Counted from the first letter of the stretch, positions 6,953 through 14,607 are shown. The stretch is DNA of 20,848 bases from CAZGCA01 sp964524145 (GCA_964524145.1 CAZGCA010000098.1:1-20848), one strand, 5' to 3'. Numbers and translations are program-made. The notes: generated from the letters alone by a model not told the origin.

Positions 6953-8995
6953 ATGACGACATCGAATCCGCAGTACGGGCCGAACAACCCGCATCCGTTC
7001 TCGACGATGAAGACCGAACTTGTCTGGGAGGGCAAGTACGACGAGTACGGCAACCGGCGCGAGGTTGACGTCGCGGGGTGCGCCATGCCGATGCAGAAGA
7101 TCGAGACCATCGATCAGCCCCGCAGCGAAGCGGCAGCCAGAGGCCAGCTCGACATATTCGAGAAGAAGACGGCCCGCGTCGACGACTTCCGCAACATGCT
7201 CATCTGGGGTGACAACAAGCTCGTCATGGCCAGTTTGCTCAAAGAGTTCAAAGGCAAGATCGACCTCATCTACATCGACCCGCCCTTCGACGTCGGCGCG
7301 GATTTCACAATGAACGTGCCTATTGGAGACGAGAAAGAAACCACTTCCAAAGATCAGTCAACGCTCGAAATGGTAGCTTACAGAGACACCTGGGGGAAAG
7401 GAACGGACTCCTACCTGTACATGATGTACGAACGGTTAGCGCTGATTAATCAGATGCTAAGCGATGTCGGAAGCATTTATGTGCATTGTGATTGTCGGGT
7501 AAACAGTGGTTTGCGTCTGATTCTGGATGAGCTTTTCGGCACTGGAAGCTTCCAGAACGAGATCGTGTGGAAGCGGCAGAGTGCCCATAGCGACTCATCA
7601 AGGTGTGGGGCAATTCACGATACTGTCTTGTTCTACTCGAAGTCGCAGAAGTGGACGTGGAACGAGGTACTCTGTGACCCATCTCCAGAATACATAGACG
7701 GTTTCTTTGATCAAGTTGAAGAGGAAACAGGGCGGCGATATGCGCGTGGCGACTTGACTGCCGGTGGCCTTTCAGGGGGTGGATACAAGTACGAATACAA
7801 GGGTGTAAGCAGGATCTGGCGCTGTCCGCGTTCAACCCTTCAGCAATATGAGAGAGAAGGGAGGATCCATTGGCCCAAGAAAGGAGTGCCCCGGTTAAAG
7901 AGGTACCTTGATGAATTCCGTGGAGTGGCTCTCCAAGACGTTTGGACAGACATTCGAGTGATTCACAACCAGTCATTAGAACGGGTCGGCTACGACACGC
8001 AGAAACCGGAAGCACTCCTGGAGCGTATCATGCTGGCATCGTCGAACGAGGGTCATCTCGTCGCCGACTTCTTCTGCGGTTCGGGCACGACGGGAGCCGT
8101 GGCTGAACGCCTCGGGCGGCGTTGGATCATGTGCGATTTGGGACGGTTCGCGATCCATACATCGCGGAAACGCCTGATCGATCTCCAGCGCAGACTTCAC
8201 GATGAAGGCAAGCCGTATCGCGCGTTCGACGTGTACAACCTCGGCCGATACGAGCGGCAGTGGTGGCACAAGCAGGAGTTTCTCAGCGAGAACGCCGACG
8301 AAGAGCACCGGCGCGTCGTGCTCGAGTTCTTCCGTGCGGAGGTGTTGGACAACACGCCGTCCCCTCTGATTCACGGTCGCAAGGCAGGGGCGTTCTGCCA
8401 CGTTGACGGTATCGATTCGATCTTCACCCGTGGCGAAGCCCGGTCGGTTGCCGAAGCGGTCGCCCAGGCCGGTGCGCGGGAATGCTATTGTCTTGCGTGG
8501 GAGTTCGAGATGGACCTGCGGCTCACGACCGCGGCGCTCGAAAAGGAGTTCGGCGTGAAGCTCAAGCTCATTCGGATACCGCGCGAGATCATGGAAAAGA
8601 ACCGCAAGTCGCCGCCGCCGTTCCTCGAGATGGCCGTGCTCGAGGCCGAACCCGTCTACCGGAAAGGTCCGAACGGACGGAAAGTGGACATCAAGCTGAC
8701 AACGTTCATGCCGTCTCTCGCCGACGTACCGGCCAAAGAGATCGAGGCGCTGAAAGAGCGCGCCATCAAGAGCGGGTTCGACTTCATCGACTTCTGGGCG
8801 GTCGACTTCGACTGGTCGCCGGGAAAACCGTTCAACCACCACTGGCAGGACTACCGCACCCGCAAGGACCGCAGCTTGAAAACCGTCAGCGAGGCGGGAC
8901 ACGAGTATCCGAAGAAGGGGAACTACACGGCGATGGTCAAGGTGGTGGATGTCTTCGGCTGCGACACGAGCGTGACGGTAGACGTAAACGTTTGA
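6953..8995 (+). CDS. Type III-like DNA adenine methyltransferase (Mod subunit)
   Basis: This 680-residue enzyme should transfer a methyl group from SAM to an exocyclic amino group, most likely adenine N6, in a specific DNA site and so protect host DNA. The catalytic motif IV is DPPF in DLIYIDPPFDVG (109-112) and precedes the SAM-binding motif I ADFFCGSGTTG (371-381). That order defines the beta class used by type III Mod proteins. The part between them (about 120-365) is the expected target-recognition region. The ATG has GAGGGGG 5 nt upstream. A long C-terminal extension (about 400-680) without catalytic motifs follows, ending ...DVNV. GC content falls to about 50% over 7321-7980 against about 62-65% in sampled lines further 3'. 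It is the first gene of the island and is partnered by the Res-like protein at 10543. The adenine assignment is from family knowledge; the recognition site cannot be read from the sequence. Confidence 0.93.
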   Translation: MTTSNPQYGPNNPHPFSTMKTELVWEGKYDEYGNRREVDVAGCAMPMQKIETIDQPRSEAAARGQLDIFEKKTARVDDFRNMLIWGDNKLVMASLLKEFKGKIDLIYIDPPFDVGADFTMNVPIGDEKETTSKDQSTLEMVAYRDTWGKGTDSYLYMMYERLALINQMLSDVGSIYVHCDCRVNSGLRLILDELFGTGSFQNEIVWKRQSAHSDSSRCGAIHDTVLFYSKSQKWTWNEVLCDPSPEYIDGFFDQVEEETGRRYARGDLTAGGLSGGGYKYEYKGVSRIWRCPRSTLQQYEREGRIHWPKKGVPRLKRYLDEFRGVALQDVWTDIRVIHNQSLERVGYDTQKPEALLERIMLASSNEGHLVADFFCGSGTTGAVAERLGRRWIMCDLGRFAIHTSRKRLIDLQRRLHDEGKPYRAFDVYNLGRYERQWWHKQEFLSENADEEHRRVVLEFFRAEVLDNTPSPLIHGRKAGAFCHVDGIDSIFTRGEARSVAEAVAQAGARECYCLAWEFEMDLRLTTAALEKEFGVKLKLIRIPREIMEKNRKSPPPFLEMAVLEAEPVYRKGPNGRKVDIKLTTFMPSLADVPAKEIEALKERAIKSGFDFIDFWAVDFDWSPGKPFNHHWQDYRTRKDRSLKTVSEAGHEYPKKGNYTAMVKVVDVFGCDTSVTVDVNV

Positions 8996-9010
8996 CAACG
9001 AGAGAGATAC

Positions 9011-9067
9011 ATGGCTGAGCCGTTCCATGATTGGGATCTGGGCGTCTACCGTTATGGACGCTTGTGA
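9011..9067 (+). CDS. 18-codon ORF after mod, possible stump of a lost gene
   Basis: ATG at 9011 follows a purine-rich GAGAGAGA stretch that can serve as ribosome site, 15 nt after the methyltransferase stop. It encodes MAEPFHDWDLGVYRYGRL before TGA at 9065-9067. The sequence looks like a protein N-terminus, and it stops exactly where a perfect 11-bp inverted repeat begins (9064). It may be the beginning of a gene whose remainder was removed when repetitive DNA entered the gap between mod and fic, or simply chance. No family is recognised. Confidence 0.25.
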   Translation: MAEPFHDWDLGVYRYGRL

Positions 9068-9092
9068 TAATAACAGTGCCCGTTATTATCAC
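9064..9092. repeat. Perfect 11-bp inverted repeat (29-bp hairpin)
   Basis: GTGATAATAAC (9064-9074) and GTTATTATCAC (9082-9092) are exact reverse complements around the 7-nt loop AGTGCCC. A related GCGATAATAAGCG lies a little further on (9105-9117). The stem is AT-rich and lacks a following T tract, so it is a poor intrinsic terminator. It could be an mRNA-processing hairpin, a protein-binding operator or a repeat end. It lies 69 nt after the mod stop. Confidence 0.6.
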
Positions 9093-9214
9093 GAAATGCC
9101 GTTCGCGATAATAAGCGTACCTGGGCGCGATGATGAGAACTGCCGAAGTGAAATGATGATAGGGTGTTAGGGGTGAGGAACGGTCTACGGTCATATGAAG
9201 ATGCTGTTGAGGCG

Positions 9215-9301
9215 GTCGTTCCCGCGCAGGCGGGAATCCAGACCGCTGGACACGCCTTACTCGATCCCTCTGGGTCCCCGCCTGAAGATCGCGGGGACGA
9301 C
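9215..9301. repeat. 87-bp palindromic element of the widespread 'PAQAGIQ' type
   Basis: Near-perfect terminal inverted repeats bound the unit: GTCGTTCCCGC (9215-9225) and GCGGGGACGAC (9291-9301), one mismatch. Three hairpins lie within: TTCCCGC-GCAG-GCGGGAA (9219-9236), TCCAG-ACCG-CTGGA (9237-9250) and GTCCCCGC/GCGGGGAC (9274-9298). Translated on the + strand it gives VPAQAGIQ, on the minus strand IPACAGTT. Both are peptides I know as hallmarks of a dispersed bacterial DNA repeat often mis-called as protein. It fills much of the mod-fic gap, ending 51 nt before the fic start. Confidence 0.8.
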
Positions 9302-9352
9302 GGAGGGGGCACGAGAACGAATGTGAAACGGCAAGAAAGGTCAGGGTAATCC

Positions 9353-10546
9353 ATGGACCCGAGTTCGTTCTCGAACTCGACTGCGGGGCGGTGTATCCGT
9401 ACACCGAAGGGGTACTGGGCGTTTGTTCCGAACCCGTTGCCTCCGAAGCTCGATCTGGATTGGGAGCTTATGCGTCTGCTCTCGGATGCGGATGGGAAAC
9501 TCGGACAACTCTCGGGAGCGGGCCAACTGCTGCCGAACCCTCATCTTCTGCTCGGCCCCTATATGCGTCGCGAGGCCGTCTCGAGTTCGCGGATAGAGAA
9601 CACTCAGGCAGGCATGGATGATCTGTTCTTCTTCGAGGCGGACAGCTCGCAACCTCTACGCGCGCCGGACGTCCGGGAAGTGGCGAACTATGTTCGAGCA
9701 ATGGAGCACGGCCTGGAACGCGTGAAAACGCTCCCCTTGAGCTGCCGGCTGGTTCGTGAGTTGCACCAACGACTCATGACGGGAGTCCGGGGCGACCGTG
9801 CGACACCCGGCCAGATGCGCCGGAGTCAGAACTGGATTGGGGCACCGGGATGCACTCTCGATGAGGCCGCATTCGTGCCGCCACCGGTGGACGAGATGCG
9901 GGACGCGCTGACCGCCTGGGAGAAGTATCTGCATTCCGACGCAAAGGAACCTGCACTGATCCAATGCGCCTTGATGCACTATCAGTTCGAGGCGATACAC
10001 CCGTTCCTTGATGGGAATGGCCGGGTTGGACGTCTCCTGATCACGTTCCTGCTCTGTGAACGGGGACGTCTCTCGCAGCCCCTTCTGTATCTCTCGTCGT
10101 TCTTCGAGAAGCATCGGGACGAATACTATCGCCGCCTGCTCGCGGTAAGCCGGCAGGGGGATTGGCGCGGGTGGATCGAGTTCTTTCTTCGCGGAGTCAG
10201 TATCCAGGCACGAGAGGCGCTCGAAGACACTGAAGCGATACTCGGACTACACGCCAGGTTCCGCGGGATGCTCACTGGAAAACGAATCTCGCAGGCGACG
10301 GTTCGGCTTGTGGACCGCTTGTTTGTGAATCCCGTCGTCTCGGTCAAGAAGCTCGCCGACGAATGGAACGTGCATCATGCTACGGTGCAGAGGGCGGTCA
10401 CGCATCTGGAACGTCTCGGCGTCTTGAGGGAAGTGACCGGCCGGCGGCGAAACCGCCTGTATGTCGCCTCCGAACTCCTGGACGTGCTGATTGGGGAGAC
10501 GGGGACACGGAATTTCGAGTCACACGGAGCGGGGACTAAACCTTGA
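9353..10546 (+). CDS. Fic-domain protein (class II, autoinhibited) with C-terminal winged helix
   Basis: Fic enzymes transfer AMP (or another phosphate-linked group) from a nucleotide to a hydroxyl side chain of a target protein. The catalytic motif HPFLDGNGRVGR (216-227) is complete, with H216 as general base, D220 as metal ligand, and both glycines and arginines present. Upstream, S78-S-R-I-E82-N83 fits the inhibitory helix motif [S/T]xxxE[G/N], so inhibition is intramolecular and no separate antitoxin is needed. Residues about 325-385 form a winged-helix-like DNA-binding part (VVSVKKLADEWNVHHATVQR), as in many Fic proteins that may sense or control their own operon. The 397-residue length is usual for this architecture. 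Its TGA overlaps the TTG start of the restriction gene by 4 nt (TTGA), so the two are translationally coupled. The target is unknown; the restriction proteins are obvious candidates. Confidence 0.94.
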   Translation: MDPSSFSNSTAGRCIRTPKGYWAFVPNPLPPKLDLDWELMRLLSDADGKLGQLSGAGQLLPNPHLLLGPYMRREAVSSSRIENTQAGMDDLFFFEADSSQPLRAPDVREVANYVRAMEHGLERVKTLPLSCRLVRELHQRLMTGVRGDRATPGQMRRSQNWIGAPGCTLDEAAFVPPPVDEMRDALTAWEKYLHSDAKEPALIQCALMHYQFEAIHPFLDGNGRVGRLLITFLLCERGRLSQPLLYLSSFFEKHRDEYYRRLLAVSRQGDWRGWIEFFLRGVSIQAREALEDTEAILGLHARFRGMLTGKRISQATVRLVDRLFVNPVVSVKKLADEWNVHHATVQRAVTHLERLGVLREVTGRRRNRLYVASELLDVLIGETGTRNFESHGAGTKP

Positions 10547-13500
10547 ATAAAGACCTTGCGGTCAACGTCAGCGCTCTCGAGCCTTTGTTTGCCCCCTGGG
10601 AGGAGCCGGACACACACAGAGTCCGGTCGGACAGACCGGGGCAACCGGCGAAGACGGAACGCGGGCGTCGCCCGTCCCAGATCGCCATTGCCCAGAACCT
10701 TCGCGGTGCCGTAAGGGACTGGCGCGAGATGTTTTACGCCGGTGCCAGTGATACGACACGGCATCTTCTCGACCATTGGTTCAACCGCAGCCACCAAGCG
10801 ACAACAGCCGCCGGCGAGGGGTTCGAATTCCGCTACTACTTCTGCCAGCGGGAAGCGATTGAAACGTTGATCTTCTTGAAGGAGGTTCGTCGGCTCGATT
10901 GTCTTTCGCAGGTTGTCGAGGAGTTTGGCGGACCGGACAAGGAGCTTGCTGCACTGGGCATCACCGAGGAGGAAGACGCATGGAGCCGGTATGCGTTCAA
11001 GGTCGCAACCGGCGCAGGCAAGACCAAGGTGATGAGCCTGGCCGTTGTATGGAGCTACTTCCATGCCCTACGAGAATCCGATTCGGAGATGGCGCGGCAC
11101 TTCGTGGTCATCGCTCCCAACCTGACCGTCTTCGAGCGGTTGAAGGAAGATTTCGGTGACGGCCGCATATTCGACACGGACCCGTTGATCCCTGCGGAAT
11201 GGCGTGGCGACTGGAACCTGTCGGTTGTGCTGCAGGATGAAGCGGGCGGTATGACGACAGGGAGCACGCTCTATCTGACAAACATCCACCGCCTCTACGA
11301 TATATCCAAACGCAGAAAGAAGAAAGACGCGGAAACCTATGAGTGGATGGGCCCCTCGGTATCGAAAGCAAAAGCCCTGGATACCGGGGCTGCACTACGC
11401 GACCGCATAACGAGTCATCGGCGTGTCATGGTGTTCAATGACGAGGCTCACCACGTGTGGGATCCGGGCTCCGCGTGGAGCGAAGCGATCAGGTACCTTC
11501 ATGAAACCATCCACACACGTACAGGCGGCGGGTTGGTCGCGCAGCTCGATTTCTCCGCGACTCCGAAAGACAACAACGCGCAGTACTTCAAGCAAATCAT
11601 CTGCGACAGTCCCTTGGGCGAAGCGGTAGACGGGGGGATTGTGAAGACGCCCATTATCGGGAGACCGGACACCAAACTTGAAGAACAGCCCGACGATAAC
11701 GCTGCCTATAGGTACGAGCGGCACTTGCGGCTGGGTTACGAGAGGTGGAAAAGGAGCAAGGAGGAATGGGAGAAGAGCGGCAAGAAAGCGCTCCTGTTCG
11801 TCATGTGCGAGGATACGGAGGCTGCAGACCAGATCGCTCGCCGACTCAATACCGACGAGACGTTCAAGGAACTCAACGGTAAGACCGTCAACCTGCACAC
11901 GAATCTTAAGGGCAAAGTCAAGACGGTCGGCAGAGGCAAGAACGCGTTTCCCATGTTTGTCGAGAACGAGAAGGCGATCAGCGACGAAGACCTGAAGGCG
12001 CTGCGGGAACTGAGCCGGCAGCTTGATTCGAATACCACGCCTTATAACTGTATTGTGTCGGTCCTCATGCTGAGGGAGGGATGGGACGTTCGCAACGTGA
12101 CGACAGTTGTACCCTTGCGTCCGTACACTTCGAAAGCCAACATTCTGCCGGAACAGACGTTGGGACGGGGGCTCCGACGGATGAATCCTTCGGGACAAGT
12201 CCATGAACTCGTTACGGTCGTGGACCATCCGGCCTTTGCCAGTCTGTATCAGCAGGAACTGGAGCAGGAAGGCTTGCCAATCGAGATCGTCGATATTGAC
12301 AAGGTGCCGAAAACAACGGTCTCGATATTTCCGGACGAGCTCCATAAAGACGTTGCTGCTTTGGACATCCAACTCCCTCGCCTTACTGCAGGACACCAGA
12401 TCATTCCAAGGTTGGAAGGCCTCACCATCGAGGATGTCAAGAAGGAATTCAGCAAGTATGCGCCGTTGCCTCTTGGAGCAAAAGGCAACCCGGACATTGA
12501 ATACGAGGGGCGGCATCTCTTTACAGATGAGATCATCGAGAAGATGACAATCCATCTTCCGCTTCTGGAAGATGGGGTGGGGGCCGTATCGTATTTCGTG
12601 AAACAGCTCGAGCACATATGTAAGTTGCGCGGCACTCACACTGTGCTCGCGCCGCTGGTGAAGACGTTCCTGGAAGAGATACTGTTTGCCGAAAGAACCA
12701 CACTCTTCGATCCCAAGTTGGTGTCTCGTGTGGGCGATTCGGATGTCGGAGAGCATATTCGTGCGGTTTTCGTGCCTCTTGTTCGCTCAAGGACGACTAC
12801 TACGGAGAAACGCCTCCCAGCCGCTGAGCCGGTATCCCTCAAAACCTGGAAACCGTTTCAGGCGACACATAGTGAGCGCCATCCAGTGCTGGAGGCGAAG
12901 AAGACACTCTTCAATCTTGTGCCGTGTAATCGTGAACTTGAGGTAGCCCTGACGACCTTCGTCGACCGGGCCGGCCATGTTGCCGCGTTCGCGAAGAATG
13001 CGGGGCCGCAATGCCTCAGAATCGACTACCTCGCGTTCGGCAGACGGTTGTCGTTCTACACACCCGATTTCTTTGTGCGCACTACCGACGGCAAGCATTA
13101 TCTCGTCGAGACAAAGGGTCGCGAAGATAAGAACGTCCCTCGCAAGGCGCGGGCAGCAGTTGCGTGGTGCAAATCCGCCTCGACCAGGAAGTGCAAGTGG
13201 GAGTATGTGTACGTGCCGCAAGGTGTCTTCGAGCGCTTGACTGGAGACACCATGGACGCGCTCGTTCGCACGTGCGCGCCGGCCCTTCAGAACTTGCTCG
13301 GGGAAGAGGAGCTCCGTCAGGAGCTGCCGCTGCTCGCGATGTTGTTTGTGGAGAAAGACGAAAAACCCTCCGAAGTCGAGAGCTTCATCGACCGCGAAAC
13401 GCTGTCTGCCCTCCCGTCCCGTTATCGCAAGGCAGTTGATCAAGCCGTTCAGCTGTTTCGTTTCTTCGAAGGCAAGGAAGGTATGAACTTCAGTCCGATT

Positions 13501-13959
13501 TTCACTGCGCTCCTTGGTTCTGTTGATGAAGCCGCTCGAGGCCAGATCGTTAAGCATCTCTCCACTGACTTGCCGGCAAGTGCGCCAGAACAGAAGGCGT
13601 GGTTCGACCCGTACCTGCGAGACGTAGATGACAAGCTGACACCCTACTATCGCAGGATGGCTTTAAACCTTAAGAAAACATTGGTGTTTAACAACGGTCT
13701 TTCGCCGCTCGGACTGTTGCGGTCTTGTCTCGACTACGCGCTTAACGACGCCATGAAGATTGGAGGGGTTTTTGAGGTCGTACGTGTCAGATTCCGCTTC
13801 TCGGGTGCGCGAAACATGTTGGATTTGGTTGGGAGGATGAATCAATTTCGCAATACGTACGTCGCGCATCAGGAACAGGAGTTGACGAACCCCCGTGCTG
13901 CGGAGAAGGAACTGAGAGACTGGGTTGAAGGGCTGAGGCTGCTGTCGACTGCCGAATAG
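10543..13959 (+). CDS. Type III restriction-like DEAH helicase/nuclease (Res subunit)
   Basis: This 1138-residue protein combines a superfamily 2 helicase/translocase with a nuclease. The motifs are intact: Walker A ATGAGKT (155-161), DEAH (300-303), SATP (338-341), REGWD (511-515) and QTLGRGLRR (538-546). A PD-(D/E)XK nuclease follows: P841-D842, then E856-T-K858 in VETKGRED. It should bind unmethylated sites with the Mod protein, move along DNA using ATP and cut. A further C-terminal region contains R1103-NTYVA-H1109, which fits the R-x4-6-H signature of HEPN domains. The TTG start gives a 4-nt overlap with fic, and the only obvious ribosome site is GGGG about 8 nt upstream. The next in-frame ATG (10729) would remove about 60 residues. 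The length is above the roughly 900-1000 of classical type III Res, consistent with the extra C-terminal part. Confidence 0.93.
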   Translation: MNKDLAVNVSALEPLFAPWEEPDTHRVRSDRPGQPAKTERGRRPSQIAIAQNLRGAVRDWREMFYAGASDTTRHLLDHWFNRSHQATTAAGEGFEFRYYFCQREAIETLIFLKEVRRLDCLSQVVEEFGGPDKELAALGITEEEDAWSRYAFKVATGAGKTKVMSLAVVWSYFHALRESDSEMARHFVVIAPNLTVFERLKEDFGDGRIFDTDPLIPAEWRGDWNLSVVLQDEAGGMTTGSTLYLTNIHRLYDISKRRKKKDAETYEWMGPSVSKAKALDTGAALRDRITSHRRVMVFNDEAHHVWDPGSAWSEAIRYLHETIHTRTGGGLVAQLDFSATPKDNNAQYFKQIICDSPLGEAVDGGIVKTPIIGRPDTKLEEQPDDNAAYRYERHLRLGYERWKRSKEEWEKSGKKALLFVMCEDTEAADQIARRLNTDETFKELNGKTVNLHTNLKGKVKTVGRGKNAFPMFVENEKAISDEDLKALRELSRQLDSNTTPYNCIVSVLMLREGWDVRNVTTVVPLRPYTSKANILPEQTLGRGLRRMNPSGQVHELVTVVDHPAFASLYQQELEQEGLPIEIVDIDKVPKTTVSIFPDELHKDVAALDIQLPRLTAGHQIIPRLEGLTIEDVKKEFSKYAPLPLGAKGNPDIEYEGRHLFTDEIIEKMTIHLPLLEDGVGAVSYFVKQLEHICKLRGTHTVLAPLVKTFLEEILFAERTTLFDPKLVSRVGDSDVGEHIRAVFVPLVRSRTTTTEKRLPAAEPVSLKTWKPFQATHSERHPVLEAKKTLFNLVPCNRELEVALTTFVDRAGHVAAFAKNAGPQCLRIDYLAFGRRLSFYTPDFFVRTTDGKHYLVETKGREDKNVPRKARAAVAWCKSASTRKCKWEYVYVPQGVFERLTGDTMDALVRTCAPALQNLLGEEELRQELPLLAMLFVEKDEKPSEVESFIDRETLSALPSRYRKAVDQAVQLFRFFEGKEGMNFSPIFTALLGSVDEAARGQIVKHLSTDLPASAPEQKAWFDPYLRDVDDKLTPYYRRMALNLKKTLVFNNGLSPLGLLRSCLDYALNDAMKIGGVFEVVRVRFRFSGARNMLDLVGRMNQFRNTYVAHQEQELTNPRAAEKELRDWVEGLRLLSTAE

Positions 13960-14052
13960 ATGAACACTACACATGATACCGCCTTGCCGTCCGCCCAACT
14001 CGACGCGCTTCTGCGGTCCATCCTCGACAAGGCATTCAAGGGCGAGCTGTGA
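13960..14052 (+). CDS. 30-residue ORF resembling the C-terminal tail of an HsdS specificity subunit
   Basis: The ATG at 13960 directly follows the Res stop (TAG 13957-13959), and the TGA (14050-14052) overlaps the ATG of the next gene. The product, MNTTHDTALPSAQLDALLRS followed by ILDKAFKGEL, closely resembles the end of type I restriction specificity subunits (typically ...LLPSILDKAFKGEL). It has no recognition domain and cannot act as HsdS. Either it is a relic of a type I system that once occupied the site, or the tail is kept because its translation couples res to the following gene. Ribosomes ending Res could reinitiate here without a separate strong ribosome site. Too short for ordinary gene callers; real translation is inferred from the exact junctions. 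Confidence 0.5.
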   Translation: MNTTHDTALPSAQLDALLRSILDKAFKGEL

Positions 14053-14567
14053 TGGAGTTCTCGCTCCGTGTTCCTCTTGACGATATCCGGGAATGGGCGA
14101 CCAAGTACTCTGGCGAGTATGATAGCGAGGTGGAGGAATGCGGGGCACGTATTCGAGCGGCGGGGTTTCTCGACAAACCGGATTTTCTGACGTTGTGCCG
14201 CTGGAAATCGCATTGGATTCCGAAATGGGCGGATAAGAACTCGCCCGAGTATGTGAGACTGGTCGCGAGAACCGCGCTAGCGAGCGAGAACGAGCGGTTC
14301 CGTATCGAATCTCTCACGCTGCTGAAAGGTGTTGGCTGGCCGATGGCGTCCGTTATCCTGCACTTCGGATCGACCGACCGCTACCCGATCTTGGACATCC
14401 ATGCTCTGCGGTCGCTCTCGGTGGACGTGCCGAACCAATACAGTTTCGAGCTGTGGTGGGACTACACCCAGTGCTGCCGTTCGCTTGCCGAAAGAGCCGA
14501 TGTGCCAATGCGCACGCTCGACCGCGCTCTTTGGATTTACTCGAAGGAGAACCAGCGCAAACGGTGA
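14052..14567 (+). CDS. Helix-hairpin-helix protein, DNA-glycosylase-like
   Basis: This is a 171-residue cytoplasmic protein. Residues 90-105 (LLKGVGWPMASVILHF) and 111-120 (YPILDIHALR) match, in order and spacing, the HhH-GPD core of endonuclease III-type enzymes (LPGVGxxTAxxxL...P.VDTHxxR). The Asp of YPILD (D115) would be the catalytic acid. The lysine that endonuclease III carries in its hairpin is Pro here (P97), so any glycosylase activity would be monofunctional. No iron-sulfur cysteine cluster is visible. The ATG overlaps the mini-ORF's stop (TGATG); a GTG three bases earlier is a possible alternative start. It is the last gene of the restriction operon, so it may repair or excise bases arising from modification. 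The match rests on motif reading, and a non-enzymatic DNA-binding role is possible. Confidence 0.65.
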   Translation: MEFSLRVPLDDIREWATKYSGEYDSEVEECGARIRAAGFLDKPDFLTLCRWKSHWIPKWADKNSPEYVRLVARTALASENERFRIESLTLLKGVGWPMASVILHFGSTDRYPILDIHALRSLSVDVPNQYSFELWWDYTQCCRSLAERADVPMRTLDRALWIYSKENQRKR

Positions 14568-14607
14568 CGGGTGTTGGATACCGGCACGGGGAGCCAAGCC
14601 TTGCAAA

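Noticed and set aside
7976..9028. 350-codon minus-strand frame opposite the 3' part of the methyltransferase
   Set aside because: Antisense shadow in high-GC DNA; the + strand encodes the FCGSGTT motif and continues smoothly.
9052..9404. Minus-strand peptides containing IPACAGTT in the mod-fic gap
   Set aside because: These come from translating a dispersed palindromic DNA repeat, not from a gene.
11395..12756. 453-codon open frame on the minus strand inside the restriction gene
   Set aside because: It lies entirely antisense to the helicase core with intact motifs, and has no ribosome site or recognisable domain.
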